Shown here piece by piece: positions 1 through 7,197 of a stretch of DNA of 46,544 nucleotides (the first letter of the stretch is position 1; every line of letters begins with the position of its first letter). Position numbers and translations under genes: made by a program. The notes beneath the pieces were generated by a model. The model made no database searches and was not told the DNA's origin. It saw nothing but the letters and a program-made list of their open reading frames with translations. This DNA is from a virus: positions 1 through 46,544 of the IMG/VR virus record IMGVR_UViG_3300020171_000048. One strand, given 5' to 3'.

Positions 1-305
1 ATCCCGCCGAACGAGTCCTTCACCGATTCGCCAGAGAGGACGTATACCGTGGAACTCCTGTTGACCTCGACGCTCGCCCCGGCGATCGTGCTGTGCTTGA
101 TGTGGAAATCAGCGGTCCCGCCGACTGCCTTGACGCTCCACGACATCCCGATCCCCGTTATGGAGTGGGAGCTGATATCGCTCACCCTTTTCGAGTAGAT
201 CATCTCGACCCCGGAATCCTCCAGGGTCTTGAAGGTCTCGGCTGAGGCCGACATCAGCCCGAGGGACGCCGCGGCGAGAATCAACCCGAAAATGGTGTGC
301 TTCAT
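1..305 (-). CDS. Exported small protein, 5' part (gene continues at 46544)
   Basis: I do not recognise the family. The start ATG at 305 overlaps the stop of the preceding gene (shared ATGA, 302-305). The first 23 residues form a Sec signal peptide: M-K-H, a hydrophobic run, then a cleavage site of the form A-S-A before E-T-F-K. The mature part is rich in S, T, V and I, as expected of a beta protein. Base 1 cuts the frame after 101 codons plus two bases. The fragment at 46478-46544 supplies the missing base and 21 further codons in the same frame (ending REGWRF), giving 123 residues. It sits between portal-side genes and the tail-fibre gene, so an envelope or virion role is possible but inferred. 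Confidence 0.8.
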   Translation of the reverse strand, partial: MKHTIFGLILAAASLGLMSASAETFKTLEDSGVEMIYSKRVSDISSHSITGIGMSWSVKAVGGTADFHIKHSTIAGASVEVNRSSTVYVLSGESVKDSFGG

Positions 306-652
306 TTGAGTTCCTCCAGGTGCTTCAGTTTCCGTCCGGCCACATCGCCGTCGTTCGCCATCCTCAACAGGTAATTCCTGAAAGCGCTGATCGCGTGGAC
401 TCCACCACCTAAGAATGCCGCATTGAGCGCCACGGCGTCGAGTGTCCGGGCCTCTGACTCGGGGCTCCAGAACGAGCTCGCACCGGCCGAGGCGGCCTCC
501 TTCCTCAGGAACGGGTCCAGGTTCTCAGCCCAGAGCCTAGATGATAGCAGGGTAGCCGCCTCGCGGCCAAGGCTTATCTCGGCACGGCAGGCGACCATCT
601 GCTCCTCGCGCCTGAGCCTGCGCTCCTCGTTGAGTTCCTTGTCGGTTGGCAT
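302..652 (-). CDS. Hypothetical protein (116 aa) downstream of portal
   Basis: Unrecognised. The N-terminal 30 residues are highly charged and probably helical (K-E-L-N-E-E-R-R-L-R-R-E-E). The middle is alanine- and serine-rich, and the C-terminal helix ends K-L-K-H-L-E-E-L-K. There is no signal peptide or membrane segment. The start overlaps the portal stop (TGATG at 650-654) and the stop overlaps the next start (ATGA), so it belongs to the tightly coupled late operon. Its position just after the portal suggests a virion or assembly factor, which is inference only. Confidence 0.7.
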   Translation of the reverse strand: MPTDKELNEERRLRREEQMVACRAEISLGREAATLLSSRLWAENLDPFLRKEAASAGASSFWSPESEARTLDAVALNAAFLGGGVHAISAFRNYLLRMANDGDVAGRKLKHLEELK

Positions 653-2802
653 CAGGCGCTCGGCGTGCGCGGAGTCATATCAGCGACGCCCTCCCTCGAA
701 TTTGCCCGGGTCGGGCTGTTCCCTGCGATGAGCGACATCGACCCGCTCTTGGCGAATGTCTTCTGCCGGGTGATGGCGCCCGGGTCCTCCAGGGCGCCCT
801 GGATAGCCGCGGCCGTGGCCTGGATGTGTGCCCTTAGCCTGAGCAGGACATCCGGGGATATCTTCTGGTTCTGGATGGCCTCGCGGATCATGGGCGCGTT
901 GAACTGCTCGACATGCTCGGAGTAGTGCCCGACCATGTTCTCCAGAGGGTTGACCTGGACCTGCTTGCCCTGGAGCATGAGCTGGAGTTCGTTCTCTGGG
1001 GTCAGCACGCCGTCCGGCATCCTCAGCACGCTCGACATGTCCGCGAATCCGAACCGCTTGAGCTCGAGTCGCTTGATCTCAGAGAGCTCCACCAGCGGCC
1101 GGGTGCCGGGCGGGAACTGGGCCATGATGGCCTCGTTGTACTTGATCGACTGCTCCAGCAGGACCATGAGTTGGTTCCTGGCCAGCGCGTCATCGCCGAA
1201 CGACGGGTCGTACTCGATGATGAAATTGAAGCTGCGCCCATCGGTGTGGATGTCCCAGAGGTCGAGCTCCATCATGCCGGTCGAGCCGTCCGGGCCGTGG
1301 ACCTCGTACGCGGTCTTCTCCATGTGGAACTGGAGGGCCAACTGCTCCATCGCCCACATCTGCTTCTGGAACCCGGCGAGCTCCTGGCGCCTGATGGACG
1401 CCATGCGCTTGGCCGATTGCGACGCTATCTCCTGGAGCCCGCCCAGCGTGTCATGGGATTGCTTCGTGCCCCCGTAACCCTTGGCGAAGTCCGGCATGCC
1501 GAGCGCACGCTCGATGATGCCCTTGTCGTTGGACTCCTGGGTGAGCATCGAGGGCGACACGTCTTGCTGGTCGAAGGCGTGCATCTCCGACGCCACGGTC
1601 CGGCCCATCTGGGGGTCCACCCTGATCTTACCGCCGGCCCTGGGCTTGAAATCGTCCTCGGCATGGGTGACTGCCTGGGGGTTGTAGGCCACCATCTTGT
1701 TGATAATGCGGATCCAGTTCCGCATGCTGAGGATGTGGATGTCGTCGAGCTCATACAACTGGTGTTCGACAGGCTCGAGCATCCCAAGTCCGAGAAGAGT
1801 AGAAGGTTGCGGTGTGCAGAGCTTGAGTCGGTATCTGAGGCCAGGCTTGTGGTACAGGTTCTCGATGTAGGCAATGACATATTTGTTGTTGGCCACGCAC
1901 CAGACCCGATCTACCTCCCAGACCCACGCGAGCGTCATCTGGTCCGTGTCGTCCTGGGTGGCGGCCGCCTCGTTGCTGCTCTGGCCCTCCATGATCTGCG
2001 AGAGCTGCTGCTTGTGGGATGTGACCCAGGACTCGATATCTACCGGCGTGATCTTGGCGCCGCGGGCGCGGTCCTTCTCGACCTCGGTCAGGTCGAAGAA
2101 CGGCACGCGCTGGCCGGCCTGGTCGATGTAGTGGGCCTCCTTGAGGTCCTCGAGCGCCACGTTCTCCTCGATCTCGACGATCCACTTCATCTTCTCGACT
2201 GAGATCTTCTTAGGTTGCGGGAAGACGTTGAATACCGACGGGAACCTGGTGTAGTACCCTACCTTGATGGGAACCTGCTGGTCGATCTCGACGGTATCAG
2301 TGAACGGTTGCCCGTTCTCGTCGAATACCTCCTGCTTGGCCCACGCCTTGCCCTGCCGGTACTGGAACGCCCAGCAATCGACCTCCCAGGACCAGCCGGT
2401 GATGGTGCGCTCGCGGACGCTGTTGGGGAAATCGGTCTGGTAGGCACCCGACCCGAAATACGACCTGGCCATCCCGTTGAACTTCATCGCCGCCGACTCG
2501 TCCTTGAGCAATTTGGGCTTGGCGGGTGTCGGGACCCTTGAGTTTAGGATGGACTCAGACAGCCCAGCGACCGAATCCTCGATGATGCCGTAGGCGTAGC
2601 AGACGCCGGTGTTGGGTTCGTCCTCGTCATCGACCGCGTCCTTGATGGATTTGTAGATCTTGTAGCACCGGATGGCCGTGTCGAGCTTCGGGCTGTAGTA
2701 ATCGCTGCTGGAGCGCAATCGCTGGCCGGTCTTGCTGATGAGATCGACACGCTTGGCCTCGTCCGCGGCCAGCTTGGCCATCGTAAGTCCCTCGGTGGCC
2801 AT
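652..2802 (-). CDS. Portal protein (head-tail connector)
   Basis: Portal proteins form the dodecameric ring at one capsid vertex through which DNA is packaged and ejected. This 716-residue protein follows the large terminase by one small gene. It contains the typical central portal pattern: a V-W-E-V-D-R-V-W stretch, a glycine-rich turn G-L-G-M-L-E-P-V-E-H-Q-L-Y-E-L-D-D, then a long helix R-N-W-I-R-I-I-N-K-M, followed by glutamine- and alanine-rich helices (clip and barrel type). The size matches the large portals of N4- or SU10-like short-tailed phages. Start: ATG at 2802 overlaps the upstream stop (TAATG). The ATG at 2781 has a better spaced GAGGG and is an alternative. In-frame codons further upstream only shadow the neighbouring gene. 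Confidence 0.85.
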   Translation of the reverse strand: MATEGLTMAKLAADEAKRVDLISKTGQRLRSSSDYYSPKLDTAIRCYKIYKSIKDAVDDEDEPNTGVCYAYGIIEDSVAGLSESILNSRVPTPAKPKLLKDESAAMKFNGMARSYFGSGAYQTDFPNSVRERTITGWSWEVDCWAFQYRQGKAWAKQEVFDENGQPFTDTVEIDQQVPIKVGYYTRFPSVFNVFPQPKKISVEKMKWIVEIEENVALEDLKEAHYIDQAGQRVPFFDLTEVEKDRARGAKITPVDIESWVTSHKQQLSQIMEGQSSNEAAATQDDTDQMTLAWVWEVDRVWCVANNKYVIAYIENLYHKPGLRYRLKLCTPQPSTLLGLGMLEPVEHQLYELDDIHILSMRNWIRIINKMVAYNPQAVTHAEDDFKPRAGGKIRVDPQMGRTVASEMHAFDQQDVSPSMLTQESNDKGIIERALGMPDFAKGYGGTKQSHDTLGGLQEIASQSAKRMASIRRQELAGFQKQMWAMEQLALQFHMEKTAYEVHGPDGSTGMMELDLWDIHTDGRSFNFIIEYDPSFGDDALARNQLMVLLEQSIKYNEAIMAQFPPGTRPLVELSEIKRLELKRFGFADMSSVLRMPDGVLTPENELQLMLQGKQVQVNPLENMVGHYSEHVEQFNAPMIREAIQNQKISPDVLLRLRAHIQATAAAIQGALEDPGAITRQKTFAKSGSMSLIAGNSPTRANSREGVADMTPRTPSA

Positions 2803-3167
2803 TATCGGTTCATCCCCATGCGCTCCTTGAGCAGGTCCCTGGAGAGGTCCTCGTAGGAGTCCATGCCCTCGAACAGGAGGCCGCATTGATGCTCGCGCTG
2901 GAGTTGGTCCCCGGCGTAGTCGAACATGTTCTTTCGGAACTGGTGGTCTTTCTCGGCGGATCTGGCCTGGCCCTTGGTGAGCTTGAGCTCGAAGGTCGCC
3001 TGGCTCTGGCAATGCAGGCAGGTCCCGCGGGCCATGATGCGGTCGTTGTAGTAATTGACGGAGATCGGCCCCTCGAACACCTTCCTGTCAGGGTTGACCA
3101 GCTTGGCCAATCCGATCCTCGGCCCGCCCCCTACGACGTTCCCGTAGGCATCGAGCAGTTGGCCCAT
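2802..3167 (-). CDS. Hypothetical zinc-ribbon-like protein between terL and portal
   Basis: No family recognised. It is 121 residues from the ATG at 3167, chosen because it follows a GGGGG ribosome site and sits one base after the terL stop; an in-frame ATG at 3182 lies inside terL. A C-L-H-C pair near residue 50 and H-Q-C-G near residue 93 could bind a metal. The C-terminal part is strongly helical and charged. Small genes between terL and portal are common in short-tailed phages, and some encode packaging or head-completion factors. That role is inference here. Confidence 0.7.
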   Translation of the reverse strand: MGQLLDAYGNVVGGGPRIGLAKLVNPDRKVFEGPISVNYYNDRIMARGTCLHCQSQATFELKLTKGQARSAEKDHQFRKNMFDYAGDQLQREHQCGLLFEGMDSYEDLSRDLLKERMGMNR

Positions 3168-3168
3168 C

Positions 3169-4749
3169 CTACACCCCCACATGTCCGTTCGGCCTGATCT
3201 TAGGCCGGAAGAATATCATTTTTCCGGCTCCGGGTTCCAGTGGTGCGATATATCTTTCGCCGGCCTCGGCGCCGTAGCGCTCCAAATCGGGGAAGTCCTT
3301 ATACTGCAACATCGGCATCTCGCTCTGGCCGCGCCGCTCGTCATGGTTCTCTTTGTAGCCGTAATGCGACATGCCGAACCTGCTGTTGTGGCAATGCTCG
3401 AGCCAGAAATAATCAGGGGTCACGCCCTTGAAGGGATCCCCGAGCAGACCCTTGACCTTCATGTGCCCAGGGACCACGGCGTCATCCGGGAAGAACATCC
3501 GCCTGAGCTTCCCGTCGGTCACGGCCTTGTACGCTTTGAAGAACTCCTCGGCAATAGAGCTGACTGTCTCGCCGGTCATCGAGGCCGACGGCCCGTAGTT
3601 GGGGTCCATGATGGTGGCGTGCGCCGGCTTGCCCACGCCCAGCGCCGCCTCGGTGATCTTGGTCAGCTTGGCGTACTGCTTGAATCCCCAATGCCAGGAC
3701 TTGATCTTGTGGAACGGCCGCATGGACATGTCCGGCCACTCGGCCACGCAGAAGCTCTTGCCGTCCGGGAAGAACGCGCGCCAGTTGGTAGCCCATGGCT
3801 TCCTGCCGTGCGGGTCGATGCGCTGCCAGAGCGTGTAGAGCCCCTTGGCCCAGCAGTCGGCGTAGTAGGGCGGGAACTCAGGCAGGGTGTGGCCGCTCGG
3901 GTCATCCCGGAACATGTTGTAGATCGCACCGGCCTTGGCCCGGCTCTTGCCGTCCCTGCGCGCAAGCAGGTCGTCATCATCGCAGTCGCGCCACTGGTCC
4001 TGGAGCGCTTCGTGCGGCATCATCCCGCGGATTCCGTGGGTGATACAATTTTCCTCCGCCGACAGCTCCATGCAGAGCACGTCGTCGCTCAGGCGCTCGA
4101 TGGTCTCGAATTCGTCGGAGTAGAACGCTGGATGCTCGGATTCCTGGTCAGTGTAGAACAGGAAGATAATCCCGCCGAACCGGAACCTGAACTTGAGGGC
4201 CTTGAAATGCGCCCGGCTCATCGGCTCATCGACGATGGCCCAGTTGAGCGTGATGGATTCTCCCTCAGACGGGTCCTGCTTGAAGGTGAAGACATCGAAT
4301 TGCGAGCCCGTGTCCGGGAATCTGTAGAGGTCGTTGAAGTTGCGACCGCGCTTGCTCGATTTGTAGCGTCCGCGCCGGAGCCACTTGGTGAACTCCATGT
4401 CGTAGTTGTTCTCGGCGGCGTTCGGGGTCGTCAGGATCCTGCCGCGGTTGGGGCGCTGGAACTCGCGCAGGTAATCGACCTTGTCCAGGTAGGCGTTCGG
4501 GTAGTTGTCGGAGAGGTAGCTCGCTAGGCTGACGGCAGTCACGGTCTTGGAGAGTCCGTTGCCACCCCGCATCATGGCGATGTAGATTCGGTTGGATCCC
4601 GGCCTGAATCTCCGGTTGAACTCGGTCAGGAATCGCTCGATGCCGCCGTTGGGCACCCAGTACCGGCATTTCTCCTCGACCAACCTGCGCTGCTGCTCGG
4701 CGCGGGCGCTCGCCTGGGCGTTGCTGAGCTGCGGGTCGGTCGCAATCAC
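3169..4749 (-). CDS. terL: Terminase large subunit (packaging ATPase/nuclease)
   Basis: TerL couples ATP hydrolysis to DNA translocation into the prohead and cuts the concatemer. The 526-residue protein has a deviant Walker A near residues 60-68 (R-G-G-N-G-L-S-K-T, the terminase type with an upstream basic residue). The Walker B W-A-I-V-D-E-P lies near residue 175. A C-terminal RNase H-like nuclease half begins at M-D-P-N-Y-G near residue 377. The start codon is GTG at 4749, overlapping the terS stop by four bases (GTGA). The gene is followed by the 121-residue gene and the portal, the usual order. The nuclease acidic triad beyond the first aspartate is not assigned. Confidence 0.93.
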   Translation of the reverse strand: MIATDPQLSNAQASARAEQQRRLVEEKCRYWVPNGGIERFLTEFNRRFRPGSNRIYIAMMRGGNGLSKTVTAVSLASYLSDNYPNAYLDKVDYLREFQRPNRGRILTTPNAAENNYDMEFTKWLRRGRYKSSKRGRNFNDLYRFPDTGSQFDVFTFKQDPSEGESITLNWAIVDEPMSRAHFKALKFRFRFGGIIFLFYTDQESEHPAFYSDEFETIERLSDDVLCMELSAEENCITHGIRGMMPHEALQDQWRDCDDDDLLARRDGKSRAKAGAIYNMFRDDPSGHTLPEFPPYYADCWAKGLYTLWQRIDPHGRKPWATNWRAFFPDGKSFCVAEWPDMSMRPFHKIKSWHWGFKQYAKLTKITEAALGVGKPAHATIMDPNYGPSASMTGETVSSIAEEFFKAYKAVTDGKLRRMFFPDDAVVPGHMKVKGLLGDPFKGVTPDYFWLEHCHNSRFGMSHYGYKENHDERRGQSEMPMLQYKDFPDLERYGAEAGERYIAPLEPGAGKMIFFRPKIRPNGHVGV

Positions 4750-5471
4750 GGAGGCAATACCTCGCCGAGGAAGTCCTCGGGCCGCGCCTGGCCGGTGATG
4801 ATGAGTTGGATCTGGCAGTCAGTGAAATTCTGGTATTGGCTGAGCTCGGTGCCCTTCTCCTCGAGCGCGCCCTGGGCCTGCATGTTGAGCTTGGCGGCCT
4901 CGAGCCTGGTGCCGTGGTCGATGTCCTCGACGGCATCGCCGAACTTGCCCATGTAGGACGGCCGCGTGACCTTCTTGGCGTTGTGCGCCTCGAAGATGAC
5001 CCTGGCGGACTCCTCGAGCTTGGCCCCGGCAGCGTTGAGGTAGACGCTCATGTAGCGCTTGACCGCCGGCTGCTCGAGCGCGCGCTTGACCGTCTTGTTG
5101 GGCAACCTGGTCATGTGCCCGATCTCGGCGATGGTCATCTTGGGGTCCCGCATCCTCCAGCCGGCGATGTCCTCCTCGTTCTGGGAGAGTCCGCCCTCCG
5201 CGGCGGTCAGCGGCGGCGCCGGCGGGTTGCCAGTGACGATCTCGTTCTGGTCCTTCTCGAGCGGTTCGCGGTCCGGGCGGGTCAGCTTTACTTTACGGGG
5301 CGCTTTCGCAGGCGGCGATACAGGAAGTCCATCCACTCCCAGTCCTTGCTCCGGTGCGGGCCGAGATGCCAGATCCCCAGTCGGCAGGTCTGGCGCCGCG
5401 GCTTGGCCTCCAGGATCAGCGGGACAGGTTCCCGGCACGGCTGCTTCCTCCTCATCCTCGAGCGTGGCCAT
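4746..5471 (-). CDS. terS: Terminase small subunit
   Basis: TerS recognises the packaging site and recruits TerL. The 241-residue protein has a long disordered, proline- and acid-rich N-terminus (about 100 residues). A helix-turn-helix follows near residues 110-135 (M-T-I-A-E-I-G-H-M-T-R-L-P-N-K-T-V-K-R-A-L). The helical oligomerisation part contains the H-G-T-R-L-E-A-A-K-L pattern often seen in small terminases. ATG 5471 has GGAG six bases upstream. A promoter-like pair and a hairpin (5517-5585) precede it, so it probably opens the late transcript. The stop overlaps the terL GTG. Confidence 0.85.
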   Translation of the reverse strand: MATLEDEEEAAVPGTCPADPGGQAAAPDLPTGDLASRPAPEQGLGVDGLPVSPPAKAPRKVKLTRPDREPLEKDQNEIVTGNPPAPPLTAAEGGLSQNEEDIAGWRMRDPKMTIAEIGHMTRLPNKTVKRALEQPAVKRYMSVYLNAAGAKLEESARVIFEAHNAKKVTRPSYMGKFGDAVEDIDHGTRLEAAKLNMQAQGALEEKGTELSQYQNFTDCQIQLIITGQARPEDFLGEVLPP

Positions 5472-5516
5472 TCACCGCTCCGTTCGCTTGGCATTTTGAA
5501 AGGTCGGCACGCAGAT

Positions 5517-5546
5517 AGAATACCCGCGTTGTGCCACAAAAGTCAA
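5517..5546 (-). promoter_or_regulatory. Putative promoter for terS/late unit
   Basis: On the minus strand TTGACT (5546-5541) and TATTCT (5522-5517) are separated by 18 bases, matching 5/6 and 4/6 of the sigma70 consensus. The pair lies just after the hairpin that ends the Tad1-like cassette and about 45 bases before the terS start, which is the place expected for the late-unit promoter. Confidence 0.5.
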
Positions 5547-5585
5547 GAGCCCCGGCGGCAGGAGGTACGGAACCCGCCGGGGCTC
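5547..5585 (-). terminator. Perfect 12-bp hairpin between Tad1-like gene and terS
   Basis: GAGCCCCGGCGG (5547-5558) and its exact complement (5574-5585) flank a 15-base loop. On the minus strand the stem is followed by TTGACTTTTG, a poor but T-biased tail; on the plus strand the tail is CTGTTTTA. It is probably a transcription terminator or attenuator closing the small cassette upstream. The weak U-run leaves termination efficiency uncertain. Confidence 0.65.
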
Positions 5586-5609
5586 CTGTTTTATGGATCT
5601 GTCGCTGCG

Positions 5610-5945
5610 TCAGCGGACGGTCGCGTGCGTCTTGTGCGTGCCCTCCACGCCCTCTTTCTCGCGCCGGGTGGTCCGCTCGTTCAGGATGCGGATAGCCTCA
5701 TTGACGTGCATGAGCGCCTCGGAGTTCTCCTGGCAGGGATACTTGCTCTCCTGGTAGAATTCCAGACGGACCTTCGCCGCCTTGAGCACTCCCTCGACGA
5801 ACGCGCCGGTGGGCTCCTTGCGGTCCTTGCCGCGGCCGAGCGGCCCGTCCTGCCAGGTGATGGTGATGCCGGTCCCCATGACCGTTCCGCCGGTCGGGTT
5901 GCCGTCCGAGTCCGTCGCGTTTCTGAATTCGATGTCTTGGTTCAT
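5610..5945 (-). CDS. Tad1-like (Acb2/Tad1 hairpin) candidate anti-defence sponge
   Basis: The 111-residue protein matches a family I recall as Tad1-like phage proteins that sequester signalling nucleotides of Thoeris (and, in some members, CBASS). Visible features: a strand region G-T-G-I-T-I-T-W-Q-D-G-P near residues 24-35, then a G-A-F-V-E-G-V helix, F63, the C-x-E-N-x-E-A-L element (N74), a helix ending R91-T-x-x-R, and the G-V-E-G-T-H-K tail at 99-105. The 17-residue N74-R91 spacing equals that between two ligand-binding residues I remember in the Clostridium Tad1 (N92 and R109). F63 lies 11 residues before N74, against 10 in my recollection of Tad1 (F82). Start ATG 5945 has AAGGAG four bases upstream. 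Family assignment is from memory and function is inferred. Confidence 0.6.
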   Translation of the reverse strand: MNQDIEFRNATDSDGNPTGGTVMGTGITITWQDGPLGRGKDRKEPTGAFVEGVLKAAKVRLEFYQESKYPCQENSEALMHVNEAIRILNERTTRREKEGVEGTHKTHATVR

Positions 5946-5959
5946 AACTCTCCTTGGGT

Positions 5960-6115
5960 TCAGCGTTTCTTGCGGACCGGCTTCTCGCCGGCATAGCGCG
6001 CCCGGACGAACGCTTCGGCTTTTGGTCTCGAGTCGGAATGTCCGACGACATCGCCGGTGCCCGTCCGGTAAATTATGTACTGCCCGTCTGAGCGGCGGCG
6101 GATGCTATAAGGCAT
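5960..6115 (-). CDS. Small basic protein (51 aa) upstream of Tad1-like gene
   Basis: Starts M-P-Y-S-I and contains Y-I-I-Y-R-T-G-T-G-D-V-V-G followed by an alanine-rich helix and a basic K-K-R end. The pattern MPY, beta strand, G-x-V-x-G, then a helix recalls many small phage proteins of unknown function. The start overlaps the upstream stop (TGATG at 6113-6117). The gene is 14 bases from the Tad1-like start and therefore in the same short transcript. Confidence 0.65.
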   Translation of the reverse strand: MPYSIRRRSDGQYIIYRTGTGDVVGHSDSRPKAEAFVRARYAGEKPVRKKR

Positions 6116-6258
6116 CAGTAGGGTTTCACTCCATGGACGGCGCATAAGATGAACCCGATGGTGATGGCCGCGGCGTAGAGCGCGACGATCCATGTGACGT
6201 ACCAGTGGGCATTCGGCGGGATCGGCGGGGTCGGTAGCTGGCATGCCCTTCGGCTCAT
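6115..6258 (-). CDS. Single-span membrane peptide (47 aa), first gene of cassette
   Basis: Forty-seven residues with a short polar, proline-rich N-terminus and one hydrophobic segment (about residues 20-41, W-Y-V-T-W-I-V-A-L-Y then A-I-T-I-G-F-I-L-C-A). No family recognised. The ATG lies about four bases from the start site predicted from the perfect promoter upstream, so it would be translated almost leaderless or poorly. It may serve mainly as the first cistron of the Tad1-like unit. It is overlapped by the next gene (TGATG). Confidence 0.55.
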   Translation of the reverse strand: MSRRACQLPTPPIPPNAHWYVTWIVALYAAAITIGFILCAVHGVKPY

Positions 6259-6268
6259 GATGGCACGG

Positions 6269-6297
6269 ATTATAGCAGGCGAGGCGATGCGTGTCAA
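6269..6297 (-). promoter_or_regulatory. Perfect consensus sigma70 promoter (TTGACA-17-TATAAT)
   Basis: On the minus strand TTGACA (6297-6292), a 17-base spacer and TATAAT (6274-6269) match the bacterial housekeeping consensus at all 12 positions and at the optimal spacing. Transcription would start near 6262 and read through two tiny genes and the Tad1-like gene to the hairpin at 5547-5585. Confidence 0.85.
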
Positions 6298-6338
6298 GCG
6301 GTCAGCCCCACCGCGCAGCTTGTAGCGGGCTTGGCGGG

Positions 6339-6548
6339 TCAAGATGTTCCCGGGGCCGCGATGCGGAACGCTAACCCAATGGCCAGGATACCGAGCAGCA
6401 TCAGAACCACCCCGATCATGATCCCGGCGAACAGCGCGTTGTCCTTCGTCTTGTTCACGATCATGACCAGGCGCTTGTTGTGGTGCCGGGCCGCGCGCTC
6501 GAGCGCTGCGATGCACGCCTCCGAGACCGGGATATCCGGGCGGGTCAT
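6339..6548 (-). CDS. Small membrane protein (69 aa)
   Basis: A soluble N-terminal half resembles an amphipathic helix pair (C-I-A-A-L-E-R-A-A-R-H-H-N-K-R). It is followed by one strong membrane segment near residues 39-63 (A-G-I-M-I-G-V-V-L-M-L-L-G-I-L-A-I-G). Family unknown. The start overlaps the stop of the nuclease-like gene (ATGA at 6545-6548), so it is the last gene of the replication block. A membrane-anchoring or lysis-modulating role is possible but unsupported. Confidence 0.65.
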   Translation of the reverse strand: MTRPDIPVSEACIAALERAARHHNKRLVMIVNKTKDNALFAGIMIGVVLMLLGILAIGLAFRIAAPGTS

Positions 6549-7012
6549 GATATATGACCCCCGAGAATGCTCTCAGACCGTCGGAATATTGCCGAGACAA
6601 ATAACCATGTTGGTGGGCATGAATCTCTTTGCGGGGCGTCGACGACAATAATAGACTCGCACCCACCCGGCTGGACCTCGAGTAGACCGCACTCGGCTGG
6701 AATCTCCTCCGGCTTGGCCACTCCGGGAGGCGTGATAAACCAGAACTTGTTTGAGAATTTTAGGCCGATCCTTCGCTTCCGCGGTTTCTTGAGCTCACGT
6801 AGGAAATCGGATCTGGATACTTTAATCTCGTAAGTGACTCTGGCGAGCCCTTTCGACGGGAACTCATGCATAGCGAATGCGTCGAGGAAGCTGTTCGCAT
6901 CGACCTTGTACCCGGTACCGGTCCTTAGTTCGAAGGCAAGGTGCCAATGCTCTCGGTGCCGCCATTTTATTGCCGCGATCATGACGGCGTTTTGGGTTTC
7001 GTTATCTGTCAT
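6545..7012 (-). CDS. MmcB-like PD-(D/E)xK fold protein (155 aa)
   Basis: The segment T-Y-E-I-K-V-S-R-S-D-F-L-R-E-L-K-K-P near residues 61-78 matches the E-x-K-x-S-R-x-D-F core of MmcB-type DNA-repair proteins of the restriction-endonuclease-like fold. A strand F-W-F-I-T-P-P-G and a closing A-E-C-G-L-L-E-V follow, as is usual for that family. ATG 7012 overlaps the upstream stop (ATGA); in-frame codons further upstream shadow the neighbouring gene. It lies in the operon of the replication initiator, which fits a role in DNA processing. Catalytic activity is not established by sequence alone. Confidence 0.6.
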   Translation of the reverse strand: MTDNETQNAVMIAAIKWRHREHWHLAFELRTGTGYKVDANSFLDAFAMHEFPSKGLARVTYEIKVSRSDFLRELKKPRKRRIGLKFSNKFWFITPPGVAKPEEIPAECGLLEVQPGGCESIIVVDAPQRDSCPPTWLFVSAIFRRSESILGGHIS

Positions 7013-7197
7013 AGCGCTGCCTCCTCGGCATGGCACGGGCAGGTGCAGTAGACGCTGAAGCATTTCCAATGCATGCCGCGGCCGCAGGTGACGCTGACCT
7101 TCTCGGCCATGACGCGCATGCCGATGCGCTTGTCCTTGCCCATCCGCTCGCTGGCCCTGCACCGGCTGATTCGGATCGTCGAGTGTAGGGGGGTCAT
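7009..7197 (-). CDS. Small cysteine-rich zinc-binding-type protein (62 aa)
   Basis: The C-terminal half has closely spaced cysteines and histidines (C-G-R-G-M-H-W-K-C, then Y-C-T-C-P-C-H), suggesting a bound zinc. It overlaps both neighbours by ATGA junctions (7009-7012 and 7194-7197) and so is translationally coupled to the initiator gene. ATG 7197 is used; ATG 7143 is a possible shorter start that keeps all cysteines. No specific family is recognised. Confidence 0.6.
   Translation of the reverse strand: MTPLHSTIRISRCRASERMGKDKRIGMRVMAEKVSVTCGRGMHWKCFSVYCTCPCHAEEAAL

Noticed and set aside
2803-3012. 70-codon N-terminal extension of the portal
   Set aside because: It is a shadow of the 121-residue gene, R/P/G-rich and unlike the rest; starts at 2802 or 2781 fit the junction and ribosome sites.
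3181-4527. Long open frame on the plus strand opposite terL (about 448 codons)
   Set aside because: It mirrors a strongly supported terL in GC-rich DNA, has no ribosome site and gives a low-complexity L/V/R-rich protein. The same holds for frames opposite the portal (913-2202), the RDF-like and nuclease genes (25925-27334) and the giant gene (33046-34614).
6331-6651. Plus-strand frame over the small membrane and MmcB-like genes
   Set aside because: No ribosome site and composition typical of an antisense frame; the minus genes are linked by ATGA overlaps.
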